DNA from: Sipunculus nudus
Lineage: Eukaryota; Annelida; Sipuncula; Golfingiida; Sipunculidae
Direction: 5' to 3'
DNA: 64,000 bases
Assembly: GCA_026874595.1 (NCBI GenBank)
Contig: CM049316.1
Location: forward strand, 55,685,676 to 55,749,675
Shown piece after piece: positions 23,801 to 34,823 of the stretch. Position 1 is the first letter of the stretch. Every line of letters starts with the position of its first letter. The notes under the pieces are model-generated. The model saw only the letters and a program-made list of their open reading frames with translations. It was not told the DNA's origin and searched no databases. Made by a program: the position numbers and the translations under genes.

Positions 23801-26800
23801 TTTGTTTGCTGTAATTGATATGGTGTGTATCAGATGTAATATAAGTAACAGTAAATTGGTATTGTATCTATAAGCCATAAAAAAAAAAATTATTTTATAC
23901 ACTGCCAAAAATAATTTTTAAGGAGATAAAATATCCCAAAAAAATTTCTGTTGACAAGAAATGCTCAAGATTTTTTTCCTTGATTAATAGGCAGCATGCT
24001 TAAAGTCAAAAAAATATATCTAGATTTCCTTAAGACAAGAAATATTATGTTATCAAAAGAAAAATTTCCTCAGTCAAATATCCCATAATATTATTTCTTG
24101 CCATAAGATATATATTTTATTGATAGCAAGTATAATTATCTTATCATAAGAAAAATTGCCCCACTCCCTAGAAATTCTGTCGCCATAAGATATTTTATCT
24201 TATAGAAAAAAGTTATAGGCAGTGGGGCAAGAAAATTTATCTTTTAAAGAAAATTATTTTGGCAGTGTATAGTATTAGATCAAGCAAATGACACGATAAG
24301 TGACAATCAAGGGGCCAAATCACTGATAAAGCATGTTGAATTAATATGAAAAATAGTTTCTACGCTTTAAATTAAATTTGTACCTACCAAAATATTGCCC
24401 TGAAACTGATTGCTTACTCCTCGAAAAGAATGTTAAAAAATGGGCTTCAACAAGTTTCAATCAGGAGATGCCCTGACTGACTTGGCCCCTAAATTGTAAT
24501 ACATGTTCCCACTGGCTGAAACATTGCATATTGCTGCTCATTATCTGACCTCTGGGCACAAGGCCTTGTTATGGTAAACAGACACAATTGGACTGTGTTT
24601 ACCAACACGCAGAGCCATAACAAGGTGATATACAGCTGAATACAAGGTACTGAGTCTGTGTGGTGGGATGGTTTTGCTGAAAATTTTTGCATTTAGGAAA
24701 ACTGAACTGATAGTGTGAAAGAATAGGCTTTATATTGCCCCTGATTATGTCCCTTTAAGACAATTTGCTACATTAACAGGGCTGTAACTACTCAATGATG
24801 CACTCTTTTTAAAAAAACCATCACAAGGTTCTTGATCATTATTTCAGCAGCTGTTTTAATTGTTACATAAACATTTTGCTCAGGGAAAATTATTAAGCCA
24901 ATCTAGAACCCATGTTGGCCGCACACATGTCCATCATTCCAACCACCTCACTAGAAATGCCAGCTTCACTAAGGAGAAAGTTTGGTCCGCTTTTATATGC
25001 ACCAAATAAAACAATCTATACCTGAAAAGTTTAATGTTACCTTTCCAGCAGGATGTTGCCTATATTTGACCATCAGATGGGAAGGCTAAACATTTACATA
25101 TAATCTCTTAGTACTGTGCAAGCCATGCAAGGTTAAACATCATTTGCTTGATGTGAACTGAACTGTCTGATTGGCTAATCAGTTAAAATGTTACAGGACT
25201 TGAGTTTACAAAATAGGTTGTTTAAGATATATTCCTCAAGTTCAATCCTCATTCATTCCTCAAGTTACATGTCACAGCATGGGAATATTTAATTCTGTTT
25301 ATGGTCTAGAAATAAAATGTGTAAGGTGTCTTTCTGTGTACAAGATGGAACACTGGCCTGGGTTCTGAATTATGCAGTGTATTATACATTGTGCATTATA
25401 TAATCTATCCTATCACGAGTCAGTTATAATTATGCATATTGTAGTGTGGACCTATTCATCATGAAGAGAACCCATATGCTTTCACATGTTCCTGCACCTA
25501 AATATTGTTTTCTGTTTATAAACATTACCTGATAAATTAGGACAAGGATTTCTTGAGTCTTTCAATCTTCTGAATGTGGAGAGGCTACAGTTATTTATGA
25601 TATATTTTTGTTAGTCCCCTTAATCACAGACTTGTAAACATATTGGGTGTAAGTAATGAATCATGTTAAATTAAAGACAGAAAATTAAAATGAGAAAGGA
25701 ATGGACTTGTAACTATGCACCCGGTTGGGATAAAAATTTCAGTTTATAGGCCCTGTTTTTTACTTCTATGTCAAATTACATCCTAATTATTACTAGTAGA
25801 TCAACAGTTTAAATGAGGATGATAAATGATCTGTTATGTGATGTGTTTACAGTGGTGGTCAAGATGACAAGTCGCAGTATTTGTCAACATTTATGACACC
25901 AGAACCCAATGAATCTGACATCATCTGCAGTAAACATCGCTGGACGGGATTGATCCCTACACACTGTGTAAAAGCCCAGCTGCAACTTCTCAGGTACAAG
26001 CTTACCATATGCATAAAAATCAATACTAACAAGGTCACAAGCTATTCACCTACCTGTTCTATAGAATTTATGTTTTTTTCTGGCTCATTCTGCTTATATT
26101 TTAATGAACTCTAGGTACCAGTTATTTCTGTTAAGAAAAGTTCTTTTAATGCAGCTGTGACAGAGGTATGAGCTTGTTTATCTACAGGCTGTTAGTAAAC
26201 ACGGCAATGTTGACAAACATAAAAGAAATGTAACATGAGATGGTTGGATGCATATGAGCAGAAATTGAAAGATCATTACCGGGTAGTTGCAAAACACCCT
26301 GCTTCATTTTACTTGCCACCAGATGTCCTTGTTGCATGTGTCTAGAATTATTTGTTGGGCCCCCCACATATTATAAACATGTGGATATAAACAAAAGGAA
26401 CAGCCTGTGTACTGCCGTATCAGTAATTTATGGCCAATTTTTTTTTAAATGTTCAAGGGATTATATCTAGTTAACATATGTCAAATATCAGAATAGGACC
26501 CTTTAAAGTTGTTAAATCAACAGCCAGAAACAAATGAATGGTCAGTGTGGTGACCAGCCTCATTAGCAACTTTCCAGATTAGTTGGAATCAACTTCTTCC
26601 TGGGGATAGGTCTGTGGTATGAACTGGTCAAAATGAAATGACAGCTCAAAATGTATTTTTTTTCTGTCAGGCAACACTTAAAGTAATTTACTTTAGGAAA
26701 CAAATCGAAAAGTGAAATAAAGGTAAAATTAGTGACAACTGTTTCTTCATCTATCACAAACTGAATAAAATTTTGGCTTCAAATACTATACACAAATAAG

Positions 26801-27746
26801 CAAAAGTCAAGAAACACTTGGACCACATACCTGTGCATAGGGTTAGTAGGGAATTTAAATTTCAAATATGAGTCATGTGACCAACATATGCATAAAATTT
26901 GGTGAAGATAGCTCAAGCCATTTCTGATATTGTAATTTTAGTATGATTTTTTGGCCAAGTGACCAAGTTCAGCTTCTTGTAACTCGGCCAAAATTTATGG
27001 AACTGGAACCATTTGAACAAATTTGAGATAGATTGTTTAAGAGGTTATTTCTGTGAAATATTGAACAATTTGGCTGGAGAATTTTGGAGTAGAAGATTTT
27101 TTAAAATATTTTTTTATCTTTCTCCCCTATAAATCTGGGTATATGCAGATAGCAAAAAAAAGAAAGAAAGAAAAATCCGATAGAGTTTGACCTGTGACTG
27201 ATTCATCCATGAAATTTGGGGCTGCCAGCTCTGACAGTTTTTGAGATATCATGGGTTAACATATGGACAATGGCAGATGGATGACGCTGAGCCATCGCAT
27301 AAGCTCACAGGTTTGCTAAAAAAGAGTAAAACACAGATTCAATTTCTTTTAAAGATTGATTTGGCAGGCCTTCACAATATTTTTTATTTTGCATTATATT
27401 TTCTATTGTACATGTATTAGGTTATGCAGGATATTTTAAACAGGTAGATGAAATAATGTTCTGTGTCATAAGTAACAGTGCCAAATACTAACAATGCAGG
27501 TTTTTATGAATGAAGATTTTTCAGTAGAATATAATCTTTTTATCTGTTTACAGGAAATGTGTTCAAGAAAGAAAACTGCCATGGGGCAGTCTAACAGTGC
27601 ACGGTTACATGGACTCACCAGTGTCGTGGAAACACAGAGAACATGGATTCCACATCTCTGGTGACAACCTGTACACCTACGTGGTGTTTCCCAACCAGGA
27701 CTACTGGCTCTACATTGCTACTGGGTCACATGACGTTTGCATGTGA
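17719..27746 (+). CDS. RPP40: Ribonuclease P/MRP protein subunit p40 (RPP40), complete in 8 exons
   Basis: Exons 17719-17832, 20142-20280, 20802-20870, 21614-21709, 22968-23093, 23567-23771, 25853-25993 and 27554-27746 join to 1083 nt, 360 codons plus stop; human p40 is about 363 residues. All borders are GT-AG and every phase fits. Conserved blocks include QIQQLPVYQLMNKEFIEAF, AAILPTGVLVMHLNKDTYE, SINLTE, KKYERV-like NYERVCRSLKKE, YEDFYEWLG and, near the C-terminus, GYMDSPVSWKHREHGF and NQDYWLY, all in the order seen in vertebrate RPP40. p40 is a scaffold subunit of nuclear/nucleolar RNase P, which removes 5' leaders from pre-tRNA, and of RNase MRP, which acts on pre-rRNA. The start ATG sits in GCAATATGG; a later ATG would lose the N-terminus. 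Introns carry a LINE fragment and several MITEs. Divergent from the HEAT-like gene. Confidence 0.95.
18092..19158. mobile_element. Element with TTCGTCACCA-type inverted ends, carrying a LINE fragment
   Basis: The left end (18092-18175) and the reverse complement of the right end (about 19085-19158) share ACCAGTC, TCACCACAGTCATTTC and TCACCAA in the same order, so the ends form a long imperfect inverted repeat. The motif (A/T)TTCGTCACCA or its complement recurs several times near both ends. Inside is the 3' end of a LINE. It lies in RPP40 intron 1. Confidence 0.65.
18493..18945 (+). mobile_element. 5'-truncated non-LTR retrotransposon (LINE) 3' end
   Basis: The first 207 nt (18493-18699) are an open frame ending in TGA. 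It encodes a typical C-terminus of CR1/jockey-like reverse transcriptases: HPLYSEFRFLPSGKR, then CRTTRFKKSLVPHSIKLL. A 3' untranslated part follows and ends in AATAAATG and five TTATC-type repeats, the tail on which such elements prime. Only the end of ORF2 is present, so it is dead on arrival. Confidence 0.8.
19160..20141. other. RPP40 intron 1, remainder
   Basis: AT-rich sequence with a few short runs (TGTGTG near 19660, CCCCCC near 19915). I see no gene, RNA or recognisable repeat. Confidence 0.5.
20142..20280 (+). CDS. RPP40: RPP40 exon 2
   Basis: Codons 39-84 plus one base. Acceptor TTTTAG, donor GTAATG. Carries PVYQLMNKEFIEAFVKK, matching the conserved N-terminal region of the family. 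Confidence 0.93.
20802..20870 (+). CDS. RPP40: RPP40 exon 3
   Basis: 69 nt between TTTACAG and GTAAGA. Encodes GKLYMLTCDTPVD and AAILPT. Confidence 0.92.
21614..21709 (+). CDS. RPP40: RPP40 exon 4
   Basis: 96 nt between TTTTAAG and GTGAGT. Encodes VLVMHLNKDTYEKLGIVGQ and a lysine/arginine-rich stretch. Confidence 0.93.
21727..22967. other. RPP40 intron 4
   Basis: Holds a possible MITE end near 21748-21795 (TACTGTAAAAGTGGTTTTGTT...), resembling in inverted form 28095-28190. Otherwise plain AT-rich sequence without recognisable features. Confidence 0.35.
22968..23093 (+). CDS. RPP40: RPP40 exon 5
   Basis: 126 nt between TTTCAG and GTGATT. Encodes VSINLTETCFTPGKKNYERV and FDFHMCW, collinear with the vertebrate proteins. 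Confidence 0.93.
23567..23771 (+). CDS. RPP40: RPP40 exon 6
   Basis: 205 nt between TTACAG and GTAAGC. The longest exon; variable in the first half, then CNYEDFYEWLGGMACEI, the conserved EWLG block. Confidence 0.93.
23900..24267. mobile_element. TA-flanked MITE (Tc1/mariner-like)
   Basis: Ends CACTGCCAAAAATAATTTT and its reverse complement (AAAATTATTTTGGCAGTG), each flanked by TA. The interior has many (A/C)TAAGATA and TTTTTCTT stretches in both orientations. A 368-bp non-autonomous element in RPP40 intron 6. Confidence 0.8.
24309..24757. mobile_element. MITE with AGGGGCCNAATCAC-type ends (copy at 24.3 kb)
   Basis: Starts AAGGGGCCAAATCAC and ends TGATTATGTCCCTTT, which is an imperfect inverted repeat. 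Internal landmarks AAAGCATGTTGAATTA, CAAGGCCTTGTTATGGTAAA and GGATGGTTTTGCTG recur in order at 32853-33278 and partly at 28297-29010. No coding potential. Confidence 0.7.
24760..25852. other. RPP40 intron 6, remainder
   Basis: AT-rich, no gene or repeat recognised. Confidence 0.45.
25853..25993 (+). CDS. RPP40: RPP40 exon 7
   Basis: 141 nt between TTTACAG and GTACAA. Encodes KSQYLSTFMTPEP and WTGLIPTHCV, the conserved third quarter of the protein. Confidence 0.94.
26183..26395 (-). mobile_element. Partial copy of the MITE at 60.2-60.7 kb, inverted
   Basis: The reverse complement of this segment follows 60360-60570 closely: GGGGGG followed by CCAA, a CATCTGG(T/C)GGCAAGT block, and TTTGTCAACATTGC. 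Lies in RPP40 intron 7. Confidence 0.6.
26790..27320 (+). repeat. Repeat family B with tail hairpin
   Basis: Contains GGCCAAGTGACCAAGTTCA, TTTGAACAAATTTGA and a terminal hairpin TGAGC/GCTCA around CATCGCATAA (27290-27309), followed by GCTAAAAAA. The inverse copy is at 29215-29565 and a short one at 39255-39393. Confidence 0.65.
27554..27746 (+). CDS. RPP40: RPP40 exon 8 and stop
   Basis: 193 nt from TTTACAG to TGA. Encodes GYMDSPVSWKHREHGFHIS and NQDYWLYIATGSHD, the strongest family signature. Confidence 0.96.
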
Positions 27747-27861
27747 ACAAAATGCTCACAAATATACTCTACCAGGACACCAGTTGTTTGTAAACTGTAG
27801 TTGCCTTTTTGTTTAAAATCGTTTCTTGTTCAGATATCCAAAAAAGGAAATTTATTGTGAA

Positions 27862-27867
27862 AATAAA
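27862..27867 (+). terminator. RPP40: RPP40 polyadenylation signal
   Basis: AATAAA 116 nt after the stop codon, the first canonical hexamer downstream. Confidence 0.65.
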
Positions 27868-28206
27868 ACTAATGTAAATAAGAGGCCCCATCTACACAGA
27901 TGAACATTAGTTAAGATGTACCCTCCTTGGCATTTCTGGTCTTAACTATTTGTCTGTCACGTGGCAAAGCAACAATCGAAATAAAAAATATATAAAATAT
28001 CTTTTATATGATGAACTAGAGTTCCTTTTGATGTTTCTTTGGTTACCCCTTGAATTGTTAATATAACTGATACATTCTGTATAAATTATTGTGTGGTGAG
28101 ATCGCCAACATGGAACCCTTGCGAAACACTATAAAAGTGAAAATTGCAAAAAATTAAACCCACAAATATGAAACCTACCACAGTATTTAAAAAGAATACA
28201 AGGATG

Positions 28207-28296
28207 TGATGGGGTAGGATGTAGCCCAGTGATCAAGGCGTTGGACCTTAGAGATGGAAGGTTCTAGGTTCTAAACCTGCAAAAACCTGCATGTTA
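28207..28296 (+). mobile_element. tRNA-derived SINE head
   Basis: An A-box-like TAGCCCAGTGATCAAGG and, about 40 nt on, a B-box-like GGTTCTAGGTTC, the spacing of a Pol III promoter. A MITE starts right after it. The same head is at 39437. Confidence 0.6.
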
Positions 28297-29010
28297 CAGG
28301 GCCTAATCACCTATAAAGCATGTTGAATTAACACGAATTACAACCAGATAACTGGCTGTCAGAGTGCCATTACATGTAGGTCTGAGGAACCCATTATAAT
28401 GCCCCATGAGGATGCAAATATTTTCGTCATTTTTGTCAACGCCTCATAGCCTATAGGTACACTGTCAAATGACATGAACCAAACTAATCGTTAGCATTTT
28501 AGAATAGTTTCTAACAACACCAAACATGAGTGAGAAAAATTCCTTTTAAACTAGGTATATTGGTAAACTCCTCCACATGTTTGTTGAATTTCTGACTATG
28601 AATACAGGCTTGGCCCTCACATGCTACTGCATTCAGCCAACTTGTTTGCGATACAGGAAATGAAATGGAGTTTCAGTTTTGGTTGTGAGTTTTCATGTTT
28701 TCTCTTGTGTTTATTCATCATTCGTTGCATTATGTTTAGATTATGAGCTGTTTACCACAATATTAATGCAACATGATGGAAGACCACTGCGATGCATTCC
28801 TCAATATTGCTTGTATCAAGACTCAAGTAGGCTACCAGCTGCCTACCGAGTCAGGTTGTCACAGCTAGCTGAAACATTGTGTGTATTGGCTCACAATCCG
28901 ACCTCCAGTCACGCGGCCTTGTTATGGTAAACAGACACGTGGACTGTGTTTACTAATACACACAGCCATGACTTGTTAAACAGATGTTTGCAAGGAACTG
29001 AGACTGAGTG
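28297..29010. mobile_element. Longer copy of the AGGGGCC MITE family
   Basis: Begins AGGGCCTAATCACCTATAA. It has the AAAGCATGTTGAATTA and GCGGCCTTGTTATGGTAAA blocks of the copies at 24.3 and 32.9 kb, but with an extra middle region shared with 420-1000. The right end is not clear. Confidence 0.55.
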
Positions 29011-29214
29011 CAAAAAAAAAAGCTGACCCAACAGGGGGAGGCAGGGGTGGTCCATGTTGGGCGGCATGTTAAGGGGGACGGCATTTTGGTGACTTTGTAT
29101 AGTACTGAGATGTATTGACAGGATCCAACTTTATTTGGCAGTATTTTTTTCAGTATGGTTTTGAGTTTTTTTGTTGCGTTTCCTGAACCATGACAAACAT
29201 ATCAGCTAACCTGT

Positions 29215-29565
29215 CTACAATTAGCCAACCTGTGAGCTTATGCGATGGCGTCTCTGTCCGCTGTCCACCATTGTCTTCATGTTAACCCATCCTATCTCAG
29301 AAACCTTCTAAGCTAGCAGCTAAACTGCATGTAAGAATCAGTAGCATGTCAAACTTTATCAGATTGAGCTTATTTTTTGGGGTTTCTGCATTAACCTTGA
29401 TTTTATAGGGAAAAAGCTTAAAAACCTTAACAAAAATCTTTTTCTCCTAAACAGTCCATTTAAATTGTCCAATATTTCACAGAAATAATCCCAGAATCAA
29501 CCACAAGTTTGTTTGAATGGTTCCAGTTAGGTGATTTTGGCCAAGTTACAGGAAGTTGAACTTAA
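29215..29565 (-). repeat. Repeat family B, inverted copy
   Basis: Reverse complement of the right part of 26790-27320, including the GTGAGCTTATGCGATGG tail hairpin at the left edge and the TTGGCCAAGTTACAGGAAG block. Confidence 0.65.
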
Positions 29566-29567
29566 GT

Positions 29568-30752
29568 CATCTGTCCAAACAAGTGACCCATGGGTCATGA
29601 CGCTCAGCTGACTGGGAAGAGATTCGCAAAAGGAAATTTTATCATCTGAATGGTAGTATATACCCATTCAACTGAAGCATCAGATTAACCAACCGGCGAG
29701 TTGTGTCTGTATTAATATATCTTAAAAATAGAGTAAAAATGCAAAAACTTTAAAAAAAAATACAGGTGGCTCCACCAGTCTTCAGAAACTGATGAAACAC
29801 TCCATGATCAATATCCATGCAAACAATTATGGTGATCTCTGCATTAGTTGTTCAGATACTTCAGCTTTTGTATCAAATTTTCCATTATTCTGAGCTGTAT
29901 TTTGGAGTGCCATAGCTCAAAGGATATGGGTAACAGAGACCTAATTTCAGGTTTCCATGGAGACTGTTCATGGGTCTCCCTGTGTGTCAAGAATGAAGAT
30001 TCTAGGTCCAGTTGTTATGATTTGTGCACTGTTAAATGATGTTCATATCTTTAAAAGTTTCAAAAATAGAGAAAAAAATTCGTAAAAAAAAACTCTGTGG
30101 TCCCACCAGTCTGCAGAAACTGATGAAACACTCCATAATCAATATCTATGCAAACAATTATGGTGATCTCTGCATTAGTTGTTCAGATACTTCAGCTTTT
30201 GTATCAAATTTTCCATTATTCTGAGCTGTACTTTGGAGTGCCATAGCTCAAAGGATATGGGTAACAGAGATCTAATTTCAGGTTTCCATGGAGCTTTTAT
30301 ATGGGTCTGCCTGTGTGTCAAGAATGAAGATTCTAGGTCCAGTCGTTACGATTTGTATACAATACAACGGACAAATAATGGGGGCGAAAATAATATATTT
30401 CAATACAGGTGGCGCCACCAGTCTGCAGGAACTGATGGAACATCTCATGATCAATATGTATGCCAAAAATCATGACCATCAGTGAAGTAGTTAATGAGAT
30501 ATTGAAGTTTTTGTATGAAATGTTTTACTATTCTGGGGGGTACTTTGGGGCCCCATAGCTTGAAGGATATGGGTAACAGAGACCTAATTTCTGGTTTCTA
30601 AGGAGATTTTTCATGGACCTCTCAGTATGTAAAAGTACAAGATTCTAGGTCCAGCGGTTACGATTTGTGCAAGGTTAACAGACAGACAGACGACAGACAA
30701 AGAGTGATCGCTATAGCTCAGATGACTTACAGTCAGCTGAACTAAAAAGCAT
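29568..30752 (+). repeat. Tandem-core element, three units of about 320 bp, head and tail hairpins present
   Basis: Head AACAAG followed by the perfect palindrome TGACCCATGGGTCA (29581-29594) and GACGCTCAGCTGA. Core units with CCACCAGTCT(G/T)CAG recur near 29775, 30102 and 30416. ACAG units follow, then the tail hairpin at 30715-30743 and AAAA. The stops and short frames inside are not conserved between units, so it is non-coding. Confidence 0.8.
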
Positions 30753-31199
30753 ACTAAAGTTTCAATCTCAGAAACAATCGGAGCTATCATCACCAAATTT
30801 TATGCCAATGTTAGTAACACAAATCACCTGCATTGGCCTTTTTTATATGGGGTTGTCAGTGCCCATATCATACTGAGGGCTACAAGAAACTTCTCTGAAA
30901 CCATAAGGCTGAATTGTTTAATTTTGCACAGAAATGATCCTAGGGTAGTGCTTTTGCAGTTTGTTTAAATGGTCTTTGTTCAGTGACTTTCGGCCAAGTA
31001 AAGGGAAGCTGAATTTAGTCATATACCATAACAGCCCATTTTACCTCAGTGGCTACAAAGATCTTCTCAAAAACCAGTGGGCCAAATTCTTAAATCTGAC
31101 ACATTAATATTCCTCAGATTTTGATAATTCCAGTTTGTTCAAATGGTTTTGGTTCAGTGATTTTTGGCTGAGTTAAGGGAAGCTCAACTTAGCCAGTTT

Positions 31200-32119
31200 G
31201 CTGTAATCCAGGTGGCGCTACCAGTCTGCAGGAACTGTCCAAACACTCCTTGAACAATATGCATGCAAAGAATCATGGTGATCAATGCATTGGTTGTTCA
31301 GATACTGGAGCTTTTGTATCAAATTTTCCATTATATTTGGGGGTACTCTGAAGCGCCATAGCTTGAAGAATATGGGTTACAGAGACTTAATTTCAGGTTT
31401 CCAAGAAGATCATTCATGGACCTCTCTGGATGTCAAGTTAAAAGATTCCACTGGTCCAGCGGTTGCAAATTGTGCCTTGTTAATGGATGGACAACGGACA
31501 AAGAGTGATTGCTAAAGCTCAGATGACTTACAGTCAGCTGAGCTAAAAATGGGGGCGAAAATGATATATATCACATATGTATGCAGTGAGCCAATAAAGA
31601 TATTGTTGGGGGTATGGGTAACAGAGAACTGATTTAAGGTTTCCAAGGATACTTTTCATGGGCCTCCCTGCATGTTAAGAAACAAGATTCTAGGTCCAAT
31701 CATTACGATTTGTGCCCTGTTAACACATCTTTAAAGGTCTCAAAAATAGGGAAAAAAAATTGTAAAAAATAAAAAAAATACAGGTGGTGCCACCAGTCTG
31801 CAGAAACTGATGAAACGCTCCATGATCAATATCCATGCAAAGAATCATGGGGATCAATGCATTAGTTGTTCAGATACTTGAGCTTTTGTACCAAATTTTC
31901 CTTTATTCTGGGGGGTACTTCGGAGCCCCATAGCTTGAAGAATATTGGTTACAGAGACTTAATTTCAGGTTTCTAAGAAGATCATTCATGGATCTCTCTG
32001 GATGTCAAGTTAAAAGATTCCAGGTCCAGCGGTTGCGATTTGTGCCTGGTTAATGGATTGACGACGGACAAAGAGTGATTGCTAAAGCTCAGATGACTTA
32101 CAGTCAGCTGAGCTAAAAA
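31200..32119 (+). repeat. Two 567-bp-spaced copies of the same core and tail
   Basis: CAGGTGG(C/T)GC(T/C)ACCAGTC cores at 31209 and 31781 each run to a tail hairpin (31516-31544 and 32086-32114). Both tails are followed by an almost identical GGGGGC(G/A)AAAATG stretch to about 31615 and 32182. Confidence 0.75.
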
Positions 32120-32764
32120 TGGGGGCAAAAATGATATATATCACATATGTATGCAGTGAGCCAATAAAGATATTTTTGGGGGTATTTTGGATGAGTCGCA
32201 ACACTTGCTAGAATGGGACCCACATAGGGAGGCAACAAGATTTGGTCTAGGTAAGACTGTTGGATTTGTGAAAGAATAGGGTGAAAATTATATTTATGGA
32301 TATAATGGGCCAAATTATATATATTTTATGGGGTTATTTTGGACCCTATTGCCACCCTTTTAAAGGTTTGTTCCTGTAGAAAGGAACCCAAATAGAGACC
32401 TTTAAAAAATTAGGTCTAGGTTTAAGTTTGATTTAAAAAAATAATGGGGGCGAAAATAATATATTTCACATATGTTTACAATGAGCTAATATAGATATTT
32501 TGATGGGTATTTTGGAGGAGTCAGAGGGCTTTTGCTCCTCCCCCCCCCCCCCCCCCCTTAGCAGGGGTTTATTGGTGTAGAATGGGACCTACATCGGGAG
32601 GTAAGATTTGGTCCAGGATCAGACAGTTGGATTTCCAGAAAATTGGTTGTGAAATTAAAAAATATCCATATGTTTACAATGAGCCAATATCAATATTATG
32701 GAGGAGTCAGAGCAATGTTGCCACCCTAACTGGGTTTTGTTCCTGTAGAATGGGAGGTTACCAA
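32120..32764 (+). repeat. Array with GGGGGCGAAAAT units
   Basis: GGGGGC(G/A)AAAATAATAT and CAATGAGC(C/T)AATAT blocks recur at about 31548, 32118, 32445 and 32670, with a C homopolymer at about 32538-32558. No coding potential. Confidence 0.55.
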
Positions 32765-33355
32765 ACTTTGTTCAGGAGCCGGAGCCTCAATGAAATAATG
32801 GTGAAATCTTGCAAGAACCTCCGAGATTTGCTCTGTCTTATTGACATATTTCAGGGGCTTAATCACTTATAGAGCATGTTGAATTACCACGAAATATAAC
32901 ATCCTCCCTTTTAAACTGGTACTTGCCAAAATATTGCCCTGAATTTGTTTGCGTGCTCCTGTAAAAGAGTGTTAAAACAGTGGAAGGGGGTATCACAGGT
33001 GTCAATAAAACAAAGGTCTGCATTCCCAAAAAAATGTTATAAATGTTCCTGCTGGCTGAAATATTGTGTGTTGTGGCTCATGATCCGTTCTCTGGTCATG
33101 CGGCATGTTATGGTAAACAGACAAACCTGGACTATGTTTACCAACCATAGACCCATAACAGCTGTAGGAGAGGAACTGAGACATTGTGCTAGGATGGTTT
33201 TGCTGGGATATTTGTGTATAAAGGAATGTAAAATTGTGAAAGAATGAGCATAATAAAGCTCCTGATTATGTCCCTTTAATATATGAAATCTCGAATATCT
33301 CTAACCCTGTGCATATAAAACTGAAATCCAAAAGACTTGTTACAGTAATAACAAA
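32765..33355 (+). mobile_element. SINE body interrupted by a MITE
   Basis: 32775-32850 and 33285-33350 match consecutive parts of the SINE at 39430-39735 (TCTTG(C/T)AAGAACC..AGATT, then CCTGTGCA.ATAAAAC). The MITE at 32853-33278 separates them. Confidence 0.6.
32853..33278. mobile_element. MITE with AGGGGCTTAATCAC ends (copy at 32.9 kb)
   Basis: Starts AGGGGCTTAATCAC and ends TGATTATGTCCCTTT. Internal order is as in 24309-24757 (GAGCATGTTGAATTA, CATGTTATGGTAAACAGAC, GGATGGTTTTGCTG). Inserted in a SINE. Confidence 0.7.
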
Positions 33356-33364
33356 TCATTTTTA

Positions 33365-33835
33365 TTGTAACGCTCTTTACACAGTGCTTTACCCATAGGC
33401 CAATTACCTATATCGTAAGCGCTGTCTGTTATGACCTTGTATCCTGAATCTCTACACCAGAGGGGAGCACTGTATTTTGGTCCAATCAGATGAGACCCTG
33501 TGCTGGAAGACAAAACGGTCAAGCGAGGAATACACAAAGCCAATGTTGTTCATTTCGTTTTGAGTGACAGCTCATTGCCCCGGCGACCATTTGAACAGGC
33601 CATAGGCTCAGAGAAAATTGCCTCACACGTGGTTTCTGGGTGGAGCCTGATGCCTGTCAAGTGTTTGTTGACTTGCATTTGGTTGGCTGCTAGTCACATC
33701 AGCAGTTTTTTTCAGCAGACAGGCCCATGAGCACCACCAGGTGTTTAAGTGCATCATAAATGGTCACAGCAGGCAGCAGGAAAATCGATAGCTTCTTTAG
33801 AAGTGCAAGATTTCTACAGCCTCAGGAGCGTATGT
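33365..33835. other. Unclassified insertion within SINE sequence
   Basis: The SINE match stops at about 33365 and resumes at about 33830 with TTCTTCATCCTCATTCAA. The piece between is more GC-rich than its surroundings and its ends share ACGCTC/GAGCGT. Reading frames on both strands lack recognisable motifs. Confidence 0.35.
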
Positions 33836-34621
33836 TATTGTGTGGATTTCTTCATCCTCATTCAACATACATGGCCAGTTGGTGGAATTCTCTCCTTTAA
33901 AAAAATTCTATGTGATATGTAAATAAAGAGCTGTTTAAATGTAACATAGTTATTTTTTATCTGAAAGGGTTTATGTAATATGGTCTAAAAAAGATCTGAC
34001 ACAGTTATAAAGAATAATCAGTCAAAATCTTTTTATTCAGCAATATATCACATAACAAAAGTAATCCATAAACCATAACACATGAATTTCTCTAGCTCAT
34101 CATGCCAAGAAATTCTCTCTTATGGTTAGATAGTTTATTGTATAGTAATATGAAGTATGAAATGTGATAATAAAAATATGACATTTAAATCTAAATACCT
34201 GGCAGTGACAATGGCTTTGCACAAAAGCTTATAAATTATAAGAATGAAAATACCTTCAATTTACACATAATTCTTTGAATAAAAACCTAATGTTTGAACT
34301 GTTAGGGCCAGATCACACTGCATGAAAATATGACCTGAAAATGCATTTTTTGCTCACATGCGATCCAGTCTAACACAGTCATCCTGTCAACTAACAGTAT
34401 GTGACAGGTTTCACTTTGATCTTTTTTTATATAGCAGTCTTTCTTGTTGTCTTGAGTGTACATACTGAAAAAGTGCATGGTTCTTATAATTAAAACTTAT
34501 ATTGTTTTAGTGTCTGACATATTTTCCTATTTCAAACATAATTAAAAACAGTTCTTAAAATACACTCAGGTTTTCAACCGAAGACTGATATAAAATTTTA
34601 AAAAATTAAAATTGTAGAGTT

Positions 34622-34627
34622 TTTATT
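34622..34627 (-). terminator. CENPN: Candidate CENPN polyadenylation signal
   Basis: AATAAA on the minus strand about 200 nt past the CENPN stop. Another candidate lies near 34035. Confidence 0.45.
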
Positions 34628-34823
34628 ATGTAATGAATGAATGCTTATCTAAATGATCACATGTATTGTGACAAATGTTATCTCTGTGATATTGAGATAA
34701 AAGGTGTTTTGATGACACTGCAACCCCTGATTGAAAGGCATACTTATACTACATAAAACCTCAAAAAACCAAGCCAGTGCATCTTGTGTTGGCGATTCTG
34801 ATTAAATTCTATAAATATATAAC

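Larger units (their letters stand above)
27880..34600. other. RPP40-CENPN spacer, repeat-filled
   Basis: The two genes converge on this spacer. It holds SINE pieces, MITEs and tandem-core elements listed separately. 28095-28195 looks like an inverted MITE end. 33840-34600 has no recognised feature apart from CENPN 3' signals. No gene is supported. Confidence 0.6.

Noticed and set aside
28679-28930. 83-codon plus-strand frame
   Set aside because: Lies within a MITE-like repeat that has no such frame in its other copies.
33340-33730. Two overlapping frames in a GC-richer patch
   Set aside because: No recognisable motif, opposite strands equally open, and SINE sequence flanks it; more likely an inserted element.
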